From positions 62,001 through 126,000 of the forward strand of contig KV921238.1 in assembly GCA_002081555.1 (NCBI GenBank): a DNA stretch of 64,000 nt, written 5' to 3'. How positions within the stretch are numbered: position 1 is the stretch's first letter; each line of letters opens with the position of its first letter. The DNA comes from Protostelium mycophagum (lineage: Eukaryota > Evosea > Variosea > Protosteliida > Protosteliaceae). The translations under genes and the position numbers were made by a program. The notes beneath the pieces are model-generated. The model searched no databases and was not told the origin of the DNA. It worked only from the letters and a program-made list of their open reading frames with translations. Of this stretch, positions 22,201 to 33,596 are shown piece after piece.

Positions 22201-23041
22201 CCCATTGTTAACTGAATTTTCTTCAACTTTTCCACGAAAAATATTTGAAAGCTCCAAGAAAGTTCACCTGTCCCGCGATTTTAAATTTTTGTGCCAAGAG
22301 CTCTTTTTCATCACGGACACGCTGGGCGATTTGAGCGAGATCGCCATCATGACTTTTTGATTGTCTTAAACTATTCGGTGATAACGTCTTCTGTGCAGCT
22401 TCTTGCTCCTCCTCTCTCTGTTTCGCGTTATTACCGTGTCTCATCACGTCGCTCAACGTGATCTTAACGATTTGGATTCTCGTCATGCAAAAATACATCG
22501 AGATATGTTTTCAATAAAAATTTGAATAAAATAGAATATAAAACGGATTGAAATCGTTGTAGATGGATATTTCCTCGAATTTAGAAACTACGTACCGCCA
22601 GCTGGCCGATACTTGGACTTTTTCTGAGAGGAGAAGGCCTTGGAGCACCTAAACGTCTTAATTGTTTGGGCTTAGAGGGAACGGGTGGTAACTCCCTCTT
22701 CTCTCCGCTCTGGATTGTAATCAGTTTTATTGGTTTTGTGGATGGTTGGTTCTCTACATGTTTGAAGACGAAGATGATTTGATGAATCATTGATCGTGGT
22801 TGATTTTGGTTCAGAATTAGAAAATGATTCATTATGATGTAACCAAAAAATCAGATGCCTTAAAACACAAAACAATTTGAAACTATTTTCTGAGATGAAT
22901 ATTGGTTGGAGGATGATTCACCTCATCTAATTGTTTTGCAAGGGATTCCAATTCATCCTCTATCTGTTTGGAAGACATCGACGTTTTTAGAGAGCTCGGA
23001 GCAGTATGTCCATTGCTTGAATTTTCACCTAATATCTGCAT
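13210..23041 (-). CDS. Multidomain RasGEF - SH2 - ankyrin - RapGAP - protein kinase
   Basis: Giant gene with many introns, read leftward. Linker exons (IEDELESLAKQLDE, LPPVPSKPKQLRRLGAPRPS, MRHGNNAKQREEEQEA) precede RasGEF_N at about 21455-21080 (FLLVHRQFTEPFELINFMFK). RasGEF spans about 20935-19420: CQMTALEFEYYERIDLNDLL, WIATEVMQ, LNNFNGVMEIYQALTLPFIS, AKSSWATIESVMRRDPEGKW. SH2 is at about 19350-18700: WYYGPANRQQTDE, SFLVRLSSTHSGHYSLSHCL, PGGFFLQGSTGVYKSIAQLV. Ankyrin repeats lie at about 18250-17220 (VGWTPLHTACYK, IEALLDFGADV), RapGAP at about 16780-14990 (VIFNVSNVVPRTE, NRVTMVFLE, RKGIRYFGPTLDVPSNW) and the kinase at about 14780-13210 (LLGSGATSQAFQAV, SHRDLK, PQNVLFA, KVIDFGYG, DVWSCGCIAYF). 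The SH2 exons join in phases 0 and 2. The start is uncertain: MQILGEN at 23041, or MSKRNRALPQ at about 23130 through a 31-nt intron. The kinase Lys, HRD and DFG residues are present. Confidence 0.85.
13507..13612. repeat. Tandem ~33-bp repeat inside a kinase intron
   Basis: About three copies of a unit beginning GATGAAAAGTCAGTGAAATA, each followed by TCGTATGGAATCA with few changes. They lie between the DVWSCGCIAYF exon and the exon starting LFGHTLHAEY. The repeat makes this intron longer than the usual 40 nt. Confidence 0.75.
16473..16502. repeat. 30-bp copy shared by two intron starts (copy A)
   Basis: AACGCATCTACATCGTTGTA continuing to GAATCGTACC. On the minus strand its last four bases are the 5' splice site (GGTAC) after ...LVRTKK. 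It is 29/30 identical to 16906-16935. Confidence 0.75.
16906..16935. repeat. 30-bp copy shared by two intron starts (copy B)
   Basis: Same 30 bases as 16473-16502 with one change (A for G near the 3' end). It again sits at a 5' splice site, following ...HIIEGQK. A related inverted form, the perfect 16-bp palindrome TCTACAACGTTGTAGA, lies at 17184-17199 in the next intron. Confidence 0.75.
21553..21830. repeat. Array of GCGGCAAAGCCGC hairpins in an intron
   Basis: About seven copies of the interrupted palindrome TGCGGCAAAGCCGCA or close variants, in both orientations. Spacers resemble each other (GTGCTATATATGTTG, GTGATTTTTATGGG). Perfect copies include 21718-21732. The array fills most of the intron just downstream of the exon ending ...SPTAAVS. 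Isolated copies occur at 16052-16066 and 61608-61622. Confidence 0.8.
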
Positions 23042-23746
23042 CAGATCTGTATTACAATTTTCCTCTTATCGACTCACTGGCGTCAGAGTCAGAGTCTAAT
23101 GGGAATTGCGGCAACGCTCTGTTGCGCTTGCTCATTAGGAAGATAGATTATGAGCCGCCTTGCAATCTCTCAACGTCAGAACAGAACCGCAAGCGACGAA
23201 TTAGTCCCTCTAAAGGATATGGTGCGGATGATTTCTCACCTCTATCGTCACACTCGATGTTTCGAATTTTCGGTGGGGTCCCTCGTTCCGAGGAAGAGCT
23301 CATTTTTTCCGTCAACTCTGGCGGAAGCGAGAATCCACGGTAAGCTGCCGTGCTTGTCAACTTACACCAGGGTATTTCTCGGGATTCAGACTTTGAGGCG
23401 AGGTTCTTCTGTGTTCATGTACATTTGGTCTTGAAGAGAACATTCAGCTGTACAGCCTACAGGGCACTGCACCTTTTCCTTACCGCTGAACGCGGTAATT
23501 GACGCAAAGTTAATTAATTAATCGTGTGGACGGGTTTGAGCCTGTTGGACACTGTTAAATTCAAATTCTTTTATTCTTTTTTATTGTTCTAAGTTATTAT
23601 TTTTCTTCCGTGAGGGACCTGTCAGACATTTTAACGCGTAAAAGTTGCGGTTATTAACGCATGAAGAAAAACGAACGTGACCGACAAAATACAAAGAGGA
23701 TCACCAGCTCGATGTTAAACGGTCTTGAATTAAAGAACCTCTTAGC
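23042..23746. promoter_or_regulatory. divergent region between giant signalling gene and FAM149-like gene
   Basis: The 5' end of the giant gene may extend to about 23130 (see that entry). The rest holds a 7-bp stem hairpin TTACCGC-TGAAC-GCGGTAA at 23480-23498 and an AT-rich TTAATTAATTAATCG run. A minus-strand open frame at 23148-23360 (PPKIRNIECDDRGEKS) could be a further 5' exon, but I find no splice donor joining it. Confidence 0.4.
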
Positions 23747-26128
23747 ATGAGCGAGTCACCGAGGCTTCCGGAAAATCGCATTAAGCCAGACGATCCTGTG
23801 TGGTATCGGCAACCAAAACATACTTTAGAAACAAACCAGAGCTTCGATGTGAGAGGTTTACTGAAAATGACGGTTGATCAATTGAGATAGTTCGAAGATT
23901 ACGACAGAAGAGTGGGATTGAGTGTTGAGAAGATCTTGAAGCAGCTGGATGAAGAGTTATATGAAGGTGTCGTGATCATCTAATTTTAGCTGATCGAAAT
24001 AGGAGTGATTCACCAAGGGCTCCCACATGATGAGATCTCGTTATGGCGCGACACTTTCCCTCATTTGAGAGTTGTTGGCAGAAAATGTATTCTGCATCAA
24101 CCAGATCTTAACGATCCGCCTCAATATCAGGCAAGCGTAGCTTTTGAAGAGTGTTACGTTCCAGTTTCAGAGGTAGTCGAACCTCATCAAGCTGCATTTA
24201 CTGATGAATTCAAGACCATCCAAGACGATCAACAAGGAGATCAACTCGAAATTTTTGGGAAGACTGTTACAGTCGCTCAAACCATCGTGTAAGTCATCTC
24301 CATTTCGTGCCAACATTAATGTATCCAGAGAAGAAGTGTTTGCCCAACATGGAACGTACGAAGAGATTTTTCACCTTGACACAGAGGTGGGTGTCCAAGA
24401 GGAGGAATTTTTTTCAGTCTTCTGCGAAGTGATAGAGGATGATGATCTCGAGGAAACGTACTATGTTTACGATTCAGAAGCTGAAGAAGGCTTATAAAAT
24501 ACTCGTGTGTTTGATCGTGTCATCTTCTTCACATTTCTTGCATCCTTAGTGATCGTAGGGTATAGAGCCAGAAATAGAGTCTAAATATAGCAACAAAAAG
24601 AAGACTCGGCGGCGAGATTTTTTTGATTGGATGGACAAGGGGAAATTCAACACAGAATCCAAAGTGGTCGCTAATCATCGGGACTGGATCAGCGATGAGG
24701 ACATTTCTCCTGATGCCACTTTAAAATTAGAGGTGGGAAATATACTATCGTTTTTATTCAGACATCATGAACATCAAGAATTCATCTGAGATTGTGGCAA
24801 CAAAATTCATCTGCGGTAGGCGGCGGATCTACAATTCGAACAACTATGGAAAAAATTAGCCCCAGGCCTCGCGCCTTGGCTCATGACTGTCGTAAGAGAA
24901 GGTAGATCGATTTCCCGCCAAAATATTTTTTCAAATCTCGCAGAGTACAACAATTACAAGAGTGAAAAACCAACGCCACAACGGAAGTGGGTCCAGCCAA
25001 GACCCACAATATCAGAAGAGTTCACTTTTCTGGGAAAGTCTAGAGCGCCAGAAGTGAAGAAGACGCGGCTTAGAAGGCCCGCATCAGAACACCGCAAGGG
25101 AGAAATGAACAAAAAAAACACGACTACAGCGAGGCCAGTTTCAGAGAGAGAAAAATTAACCAAGGTGAAGGGCTTTTCATGTGTCTTCAACAATGATTTG
25201 TGGCTGGCGCGAAGCGTCAATTTTTGAATTTCAAATACTCATCCAGATATTCATTTCCAACATAACGAAATACAAATAACGAGTTGTAGTTGAACATCAC
25301 GAGAGAAAGTTCACAAGTTTCGGTCAACACTTTGACAGTCGTGAGGTCTCCTCGCAGTACCAACCGCTCACCACAGAGACCCCCCACCGCCATACGCAGA
25401 GACGAAAAAGACATCTCCAAGAATAATCAACTGGAGCAGCTGGTGACCCCCTTCTCTGAAATCTCTGCTGAATTTCGCAGGAATCTACACTCCTCATCAA
25501 GCCTCTGCGGCAACAACCGAAAAGAGTGAAAGAAAAGGATAAGAGCCCCACGCCCCACTACCTGCCCCCAATCGGGCCGAGAAACCCTGAAGAGGACAGT
25601 AACGAGTGAGTCTTTAAACATTCGAGCTGTACCAACGTCCTTTATTCTTTTGTGCACTGATGATGTGCGGCAACAGCCGCAACCAAAACACTCTTAGACT
25701 GTGAAAAAATCATCTGCGGCAAGACAAGGTTGCCTGCAGAACGACTTCAGAAATTGCAACAAAACATGATTCTGCAAAGAGAGAAGCTAAAGAATTTCAA
25801 GGTCCGACAAAATAGTAGAATACGAAGTGGTCAATAATTGGGCACAAAAAGTTGCCAGCGAGTGAGTTTTTCAGGGAAATTTTATCGTTCTACCGTGTTA
25901 ATGGTGCAGGAGACCGCGGTAATTACCGCGATAGTCTCTAATGTTTTTATTTTTTCAAATTTAAAAAAGAAATTCAACTCGCAGAAAATTTTAAACTTTT
26001 TTTAAATATTATTTTCTGAAATCTTCAGGACGAAGACGAACAGACCAAAGACATCTAATCCGAAGACAAAAGACAGATATAAATATGGCGAAGGGATGCC
26101 TCGGGTCGTTCTGACACCAATAAAATGA
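23747..26128 (+). CDS. FAM149-like protein (DUF3719 domain)
   Basis: Many short exons. ATG 23747 opens MSESPRLPENRIKPDDPVWY. A 42-nt intron (GTGAGAGG..GAGATAG) removes an in-frame stop and joins to FEDYDRRVGLSVEKILKQLD. A 36-nt intron then joins ELYEG to VIHQGLPHDEISLWRDTFPH followed by LRVVGRKC. A GLSVEKIL..LDEELYEG helix followed by W..xFPHLRVVG is the core of the DUF3719 domain of FAM149A/B; FAM149B1 regulates the primary cilium in animals. Later exons are charged and basic (KKKTRRRDFFDWMDKGKF, IGPRNPEEDSN, LQKLQQNMILQREKLKNF) and poorly conserved. The last ends GMPRVVLTPIK and stops at 26126-26128. Exon borders after 24500 are tentative. Confidence 0.6.
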
Positions 26129-26293
26129 TGTACATAGGAGGATCGACGACCATCGTGCGAATACATTCAACGACGATCTGGGAATCTGTCGTGTGATGAT
26201 GCTGTTATTAATATCGTTGTTGCTTGCGAATCACCTGATGACGTCAACACATCGATTTGAAAGCGAAAACTCCATAATTTACAGAGAACAAAC

Positions 26294-27474
26294 ATGAGCA
26301 CCGCACTTCGATCATTCAAGTTGCCCACAGGACAGATCATCCCTGGTATTGGTTTTGGCACTGGAACAGGTGAGCACGATCACGTCGTGCTCGATAATCT
26401 GAGTTGTTGCAGCTCTCTACAAAAAGGATGCTGTGGAATCAGTTGTTCGAGCTCTGAAGAACGGTTATCGTCACATTGATACCGCCTATATGTGAGCGAC
26501 GGCTCATAAATCACCCTGTCTGATAAGACAACCAGGTATTCCAATGAAGACAGCGTGGGAAAAGCTATCGCTCAATCAGGCATCCCTCGTTCTGAGTTAT
26601 GGATTACGACCAAGGTATAACCACCATCTGCTGCATTTGTCAAAGTTTACACTTGTACAGTTAAGCATGGATGCCTCAGACCCAGAGAAGACTGCTCGTG
26701 GCCAACTTAAAGCCCTCGGCGTATCAAATGTCGACCTCTACCTGATTCACACTCCATTGCTGGAGAATGGTTCGATAGAAGACACCTGGAAAGTTTTAGA
26801 GACTTTCAAAGAGAAGGGGATCGCCCACGCCATCGGTGTTTCCAACTTTAGAGTTTCTGATCTGAAGAAGGTTGGTCTTGATTCATTCCCCATCTCTGAT
26901 TGAATTAGATCGAGGGAACATGGAAGGCTCCACCTGTTGCCAACCAGATCGAGTTCCATCCTTATGTATGGAAGGCAGTACAAGAGTTATACAACTACTC
27001 TAAGGAGAAGGGAATCGTCTTGGAGGGTAATTATTGATTTATCATTGGGCTTCTCAAAAAACCTCCAATTACATGGATGAAAAATTAAAATGTGGCAGCT
27101 TATGGACCTCTTAGTCCAATTGTCCGTTTCTCTGGTGGTCCTCTCGACCCAGTCTTGGAAAGAATCGCAAAGGCTCATGACACAACCCCTGGAAGCGTCT
27201 TAATTGCATGGACCATTGCTAAAGGAGTAATTCCTGTGTCTACTTCCAATAAGGACGAGAGGTACAATTTATATTCTTTCATTTGTACAACTTTTCAATT
27301 TCAAAAATAAATTCTCATTTTAATAATATTATTTTAATAAACTCTGAGTGTTGTAGATTGCAAGAGTACCTTAAAGCTCAGCACGTGACATTGAAGGAGG
27401 AAGAAATCACAGAGATAGACAATGTCGGAAGCACAGTACATCACAGACAGTTCATGAAACACATGGACGAGTAA
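26294..27474 (+). CDS. Aldo-keto reductase
   Basis: NAD(P)H-dependent cytosolic oxidoreductase of the AKR superfamily that reduces aldehydes and ketones. [20 protein letters not shown] starts the barrel. After short introns come [20 protein letters not shown] (catalytic Asp and Tyr), LWITTK (catalytic Lys), [10 protein letters not shown] (catalytic His), [25 protein letters not shown] and the cofactor loop [14 protein letters not shown]. The last exon, [12 protein letters not shown], stops at 27472-27474. The tetrad D-Y-K-H is complete and the length of about 290 residues is normal. It stands alone, with no obvious pathway partner next to it. Confidence 0.93.
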
Positions 27475-27804
27475 ACGTAGCTTCCACCTTTTCAAATTTC
27501 TCGCCATTTTGAGCCTGTTCTATTTGTGTCCAAACTTTCCCAACTTCCGCCATCACAGCTCCACGATCTGACAGATGACTGTCAAAAGATGCTCTAAATT
27601 ACTGATTTGCGCTGACAGGCCGGTATTTCGGCATAGGGGATTACTTGAATTCGGGGTGCCTGTCGGGCTCATTTTGCTATTTTTGTGTAAAGAAGCCGCG
27701 AAGCTGACAGTCATTTTTTAAACCGAGAAGATGAACCGAAACCGGTCATCAGGGGGTCAGGAACAACTCATCTTCTTTAGGCCTGATCATTGACAGGTTT
27801 CATC
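27475..27804. other. intergenic, no gene seen
   Basis: This gap holds the 3' flank of the AKR gene and the promoter of the mucin-like gene. The segment CTGACAGGCCGGTATTTCGG near 27614 is weakly palindromic. No ORF is supported. Confidence 0.45.
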
Positions 27805-30800
27805 ATGCTCTCTGTCGCTTTTATGATGATCATGGTGGCTGTTGCCAGTGGGCAATATACAACCACTGAAGCATTTACCACAACAGTAGCCGCAAGCACA
27901 TCGTCAGCTCCAATTACCTCAACCACAGCTGCGATCACAACCACTGAAGCATTCACCACAACCGAAGCATTCACCACAACTGAAGCATTCACCACAACTG
28001 AAGCATTCACCACAACTGAAGCATTCACCACAACTGAAGCCGCAAACACTGCTGCACTAACTTCAAGCACTTCAGCAATCACCTCTGCTCCGATCTCATC
28101 CACTACCGCACCTGCCACATCGAGCACCAATCTGACCACCACAATTCCAGCTTCAACTTTATCTCCCTCTTCCACATCCCCTGTTCCAAGCTCTGGAATC
28201 ACCACGAGCACAGCTGGTGTTACTTCTACAGGAATTTCGAGTACAACTCCAATCACAAGTTCTGGGGTAATCACGGCTAGTACTGCAATCACCGCAAGCA
28301 CCGCTGCAATCACCGCAAGCACCGCTGCAATCACCGCAAGCACCGCAAGCACCGCTGCAATCACCGCAAGCACCGCAAGCACCGCTGCAATCACCGCAAG
28401 CACCGCAAGCACCGCTGCGATCAACAGTACTGCTACAATCACCGCAAGCACCGCTGCGATCAACAGTACTGCTGCAATCACCGCAAGCACCGCAAGCACC
28501 GCTGCGATCAACAGTACTGCTACAATCACCGCAAGCACCGCTCCAGTCAACAGTACCGCTACAATCACCGCAAGTACTGCTTCGATCACCACAAGTACCG
28601 CTCCAATCACCACAAACATCTCTAGCACAGCAGTAAAGTCCACTGCGATTTACACCAGCTCCTCAACACCGAATACAGGCGCACCCCTCTTTGCCGTCTC
28701 TGCGTCTTATCTCAACTACAGCGCGATCACCATTGTTTTCAGCCAATCCACAAATCAGGGTGGCTACGCACAAGGAGTAGTTTTCCCTTGTTCCACCTAT
28801 GTACAAGGATGGCCTAACAATTACAACTGTTCTTGGAACAGCACATTGAATCTCATCGCAAACATCAACCCTCCGACGGACTTACGAAACATCTCCATCT
28901 CTATCAGCTCCATCAACGTGAGTATCCCGTCAATATCTTCATGACTCCTCACTTACCAACAGGCAACTCTGAAGAGTGTCTCCGGAGGCAGTCTCACCTC
29001 AAACAACTTAACTGGGGTAACTGCACCCCCCTCCTTGCTTACCCCCAGTGTGGTCCTCACTGTCAAAAATGCACCCGCATTCCTGACCACCTCAACCTTC
29101 ACCGCCTATGAAACAAACGGCGCACCTGTCACGTTCACGTTCTCTCAACCCGGTTACAGCTTCCCCAATACAACAGGTGCTGTCTCCACTTTGACGGTGA
29201 ATGGGAATGCTCTGTTGTTTGGATACACGAATTTGGTAGCTAGCGCTGTGAACATCTTTGGTGTTGCAAGTAATGCTTCCTACAACTTCACTATCCCTAC
29301 CCCCACTTTCAGTGTGCCGTCGACGGGTAGATCATCATGTTCCAAAATGACGTAATGATGACGTGTATTCAGTTTCAGGGGTGTTGAACACCACCGCCAG
29401 CTCTCCGCTCACCTTATCGTTGATTGCTTCTATCCCCATTCCCCCCAGTCCATTCACCACATACTCATGGAGCATCCTCAATTCCCAGAACCAAACCGTA
29501 TTAGCCGGCTCCGGACCCAGTTTATCCATTCCCGCCTTCAATTTGACAGCCAACAATGTGTACACGGTGTCCACCACGGTAAAGATTAACGGACAAAACG
29601 TGTCGGTTACACCCGTGTCAATCTTTGTGGCCTTAATCCCACCTCAGGTAATATATGATGTACAGATAATGTACATGCTGATCCGTGTCAGGTGGTCATC
29701 ACTCCTGGAACTAACTTCGCCATCGGAGCGCTGCAACCTCTGACCATCGATGCATCTCAAAGTATCAACCTTAACAGTCAGACAGTTGCTCTGACAGGTA
29801 CATGGACCGTCGTGTCTTTCCCTGCTGGGTTTTTGGGGGCCGTTCCAGCCGTAAACAACCTCACACTGACCTTTGCCGCCAAATCTTTCACCCCCGGCAA
29901 TTACGTGTTTGGTCTAAATTTCACTGGATACAGTCAACTTCCATTGACATTGGTGAACGTGACGGTCTACAACCAGACAGTCCCCACAGTCAACATCCAG
30001 CCTCTCACTGGCCAGTACAACCCTCTCAACTACGTCCAACTTGTGGCATCAGCATCTGTGACCGGTGATACCATCGCATCTTACACTTGGTCTATTTCTG
30101 GAGGAAATGTAAACATCAGTACCATCGGATACACCAATGCCACTCTATACATCCCCGCTGGCTTCTTGTCGACATGTACATCTTACGTGTTCAAGCTGAC
30201 AGCTACGGCCACCTCTGGAAGCAGCTCATTCACATCTACGAATGTACAGACTGTGTGTTCACCCACTGCTCCCTCTTCCAACTTGATCACTCTGAGCCCC
30301 CCCGCTGGTACACAAGTTTCCACCACCTTCGCTATCAGTACCAGCAATTGGATCTCATTTGGAGGACAACTAACATACACCTACTCATACTACACCACTT
30401 CTGACCCAGGTGAGCATCTACAACTGTCAAAACCAGTACTTGTACAAAACTGATACGTGTACAGCCGGACCTAACTCTCCCACATTGATCGGTACTTCTA
30501 CTTCTCAGGTATCTGGCTTCTTTGTGTCTTCTGTGCCACAAGCCACAAACTTTACACTCTTGGTGACAGCCGTCGATCAATACGGAGCCACTGCCACACA
30601 GTCTACTACTGTCACTGTTGCTGCTATTGTCATCACTGCAGCTGACTCACAAGCTGCTCTGAACTCTGTCACACAGAATTTGAACTCGACAAACCCCGCT
30701 GCTGCTATAGCTGCAGTTGGAGCTGCAGTGAACGTCTTGTCACAGGTTGGTGCTTTTGCCCTTTCAAAACATCTTCTGACAAGAAGTTCTTTTAATACAA

Positions 30801-31944
30801 ACAGATTGCCAACACTACAACTGATCAAGCAGCTCTGATCAATTACATTGCAGACGTTGCCAACACTTTCGTCGCTTTGACAAACGCCACTACACCGGTA
30901 TCCCCCGCAAACGCCAAGAGCACCATCTCCGCTCTTTCCGCAGCTGTCAACTTGTCCCTTACTGTAAATACAAATACTACCTCTTCGGCAGCAGCTGCCG
31001 TCATCTCACAGATTGCCAACGGTATGGCCAACACCTTGAAGAATACTCAGCTTTCTGGAACTGCCACACTGGACCCCACCGTCTTTAACACCGTTTTACA
31101 AGTGATACAGGCTGCCCTGGCAACTCTCAGAACCACCTCCCGAAGAAAGAGAGCCAACTACAATCCCGGGTCCGTCTACAACCTGTTGAACCAAGTGATC
31201 ACTACCAACTTGGTCAACAGAGTCTGCAACGGTGATACCAACAACCCAACCGTCATTGGAGACTTGACCGTATTCACCCGCTCCGCATCAGGCCTTTCAA
31301 TGAACGGACAGACTTTCAACTTGAACGGTGCCACCGTCACCTTCTCTAACAACTCGATATCTTCTACCTGCTACCCTATCAGCATGGTGAGACTTCCTTT
31401 TGATGCGGCAAACCAGAACGCTGCCTCTGTAGACATCACGCAAGGCAACTCTAGCGTTGTCTCTGTGTCAGGAGTCACCACCCTGACAGGAACCATCGCC
31501 ATCAATTACCCCCTTGCAAATGCTCAAGACGTCACAAACGCCGCCTATTTCACCTGTGCTTACAGACAGAACTACACCATGCCATGGGTCAATGACAACA
31601 CCGTGACGGCCAGTGTACAAGGATCTACAATCACGTGTACAACCACCCATCTCACCGAGTTTATGGTGCAAAACCTCGGACCCCCAACCTCTTCTTCGAC
31701 CACAAGCTCCTCAAGCACAACACAAACTATCAATGTCAACACTTCGACCACCCTCGCCTTCGCTCCTCAGAGCCAGAGTTCATCTGCCCTTACCGGAGGT
31801 CAAATCGCCGGTGTCATCGTTGGGTCGTTGGTGGGAGTCGTCGTGCTGGCAGCCGCCGTAGTTGGTGCTGTCATCTTGTTTAGAAAAAAGAACAACAGAC
31901 CACACCAAGTCGTCCCCATGGAAATCCGGGCTTGGTCCGGATAA
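27805..31944 (+). CDS. Mucin-like membrane protein with PKD/REJ-like region and GPS-like motif (paralogue 1)
   Basis: Large type I surface protein. MLSVAFMMIMVAVASGQ is the signal peptide. A Ser/Thr-rich stalk follows, with repeats of TTEAFT and AITASTA (27860-28660) suited to O-glycosylation. Next come beta-rich PKD/REJ-like segments (ALTGTWTVVSFPAGFLGAV, TIASYTWSISGGNVNIST, YVFKLTATATSGSSSFTS), a dibasic RRKRA site near 31145, and a Cys-flanked GPS-like segment (CAYRQNYTMPWVND, then TCTTTHLTEFMV) with the HL-T cleavage triad. After a Ser/Thr linker there is one membrane helix (QIAGVIVGSLVGVVVLAAAV) and a short basic tail ending EIRAWSG at 31942-31944. Five short introns at 28920, 29329, 29649, 30411 and 30747. 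Probable adhesion or wall receptor. The first in-frame ATG is 27805. Confidence 0.8.
27860..28660. repeat. Ser/Thr-coding tandem repeats
   Basis: Coding repeats of GAAGCATTCACCACAACT (18 bp, about six copies near 27925-28040) and of ATCACCGCAAGCACCGCT variants (28270-28600). They create long open frames on the opposite strand, which are artefacts. Confidence 0.85.
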
Positions 31945-32308
31945 ATTTTGTATCAAATGGAAAAACATGTAATTATTGTTCACTGGGATTGTGTAATAGA
32001 GGTGAATACTCATTGAGTTGTGTCCTGTTGAGACTGTACCCATTCAATTTCTACAAAGTTAATACGCGATAAAGTCATTTTAAAACATGCTTATCTTATC
32101 TGCTCACCGTTTGTGGTCTACCTCTCATTGGTTTGGCGTCAGGCCAATCGATGCTACCGGTGCAGGAATGATTTTGATTTCAAACCGAACTTTGTAGTGA
32201 GTGACTCCGCCACACAGTTCGTCAGGTGGTATCTTGTAAACAGATAGAGACTCACATTCCGCTGATATTTGTCCATAAAAAAAAGAAAGGGTGAAATGGG
32301 CTGTCTAT
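31945..32308. other. convergent 3' flanks, no gene seen
   Basis: This gap lies between the mucin-like gene (+) and the SDR gene (-). The GGTTTGGCGTCAGGCCAATC stretch near 32130 is not part of a supported gene. Confidence 0.45.
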
Positions 32309-33478
32309 TTATTTTCTTCTGTGCTCAGCGCATTCTGCAGAATCCCAAGACACAAATTTTCCACTCAAGTTCTTCTCCCCCTTCATAGAGAGCGACGCCA
32401 TCACATGACCTTTTTACAATCAACCAATTATAAACCAAAATTGAAATAAAAATCTCGACAATGAAAAATCTTTTTGGGGAAATAAATGTACCGGGGTCCT
32501 TGGGGTCTAATAGAATATTGTTCTCGTGCAGATTGATGAATTTCTGGTGCATCTCTGTCCCCATACTCTCCTTGCCCTCATCTCTGATCTTCTTCTGCAT
32601 GTCCGTGGACACAGTGCCGGGACGTAGAGATATAGAGGTCAAGGATGATTCCTCCACAGCTAAAGTGCTGCAGAAATGGTTCAAGGCGGCTGTGATGATG
32701 AGTCGCGAAATATTAACAGCTTGAGAGTCCCGCCAAAATCCGTTGGATTTTGCACATACATCGATACGGTTATAACCGCGAAAAATAGCGGTAACTACCC
32801 AGATCAACTGAAAAATCTCACCTTTGCTGGCACCGTACGCACCCCAGCCAGGATATCCGGTGACTGCTGCTCCGCTGCTGACAAAGACGATCCTTCCACC
32901 TTGATTTTCTGCAGCTGATTTTCGCAGATGGGGAATAGACTCTCTCACGATGGAAATGAGGGAGAAAAAATTGACCTGTTGCATTGAGTGTGACGCTGTC
33001 GTGATATCGCATTCATCGCTGAGTGCAAATACATTCGTTTGACGCATGCATTTTCGTGATGTGCAGTTGCTGAAACAAAAAATATTTGTTTGATGAATGG
33101 ATCGAATCACATTGAACAAGTGTTGCCATTGATCCACGTGAGCAGATTCGATCTTTTCGAGAGGCTCTAAAATGCCAGCATTCAGGATGAGACCATCTAA
33201 AGTTCCAAAAGTGGAGAGTGCTGCTTGTACAACTATTCCAGCCGTTTTTTCCTCTGCCAGATCACCTGACAAAATGAGATTCGACGTCTAATCGTATTAG
33301 CACCTTGAATGTACTTGAAAGTCTTGGGATATTTAGTCAAGAGCTCAGCCACGGCTGGTGTCTCTGCTGTGGATCTCGATACGCCCAGAACATTTGCACC
33401 AAAGCCACTCAGTAGTATCTCCACGGTTGATAGACCTAGACCTCTTGACGCTCCTGTGACCACGACTGTGTAACCCAT
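32309..33478 (-). CDS. Short-chain dehydrogenase/reductase
   Basis: Rossmann-fold oxidoreductase of the fungal/yeast Bdh-like SDR group. The start at 33478 (MGYTVVVTGASRGLGLSTVE) carries the TGxxxGxG nucleotide motif. ILNAGILEP, the catalytic Ser in IVFVSSGAA and the YxxxK pair in WGAYGASK follow across short introns. The C-terminus needs care. The exon ending LLDPKDPG splices through an intron of about 80 nt (GTACATTT..TAAAAAG, phase 1) to HVMASLSMKGEKNLSGKFVS followed by WDSAECAEHRRK, stop at 32309-32311. LSGKFVSW is the usual end of this SDR group; reading without the intron gives an unrelated tail. Complete; substrate unknown. It shares a 118-bp divergent gap with the SAP gene. Confidence 0.9.
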
Positions 33479-33596
33479 GGTTGGTGATGTTATGATGTTG
33501 CTCCGTGGAGAAATGTGGTACGTAAACAGAGACAGTTGCGGCAAACTACAACAATTTAATTTTCCGAAGCCAAATAAACAAAAGGACTTTTTTGAG
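33479..33596. promoter_or_regulatory. 118-bp divergent promoter, SDR / SAP protein
   Basis: Start codons of two genes face away from each other across 118 bp, so the region must carry both core promoters. I see no clear TATA box. Confidence 0.4.

Noticed and set aside
23148-23360. Open frame upstream of the giant signalling gene as its first exon
   Set aside because: Plausible composition, but no GT donor joins it in frame to the next exon, so the start was kept at 23041 with an alternative near 23130.
27777-28643. 288-codon minus-strand open frame (Ala/Val/Leu-rich)
   Set aside because: It is the antisense shadow of the AITASTA repeats of mucin paralogue 1 and only looks like membrane protein.
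32325-32420. SDR C-terminus read as ...GVALYEGGEELEW
   Set aside because: The spliced frame gives LSGKFVSWDSAE, the conserved end of this SDR group.
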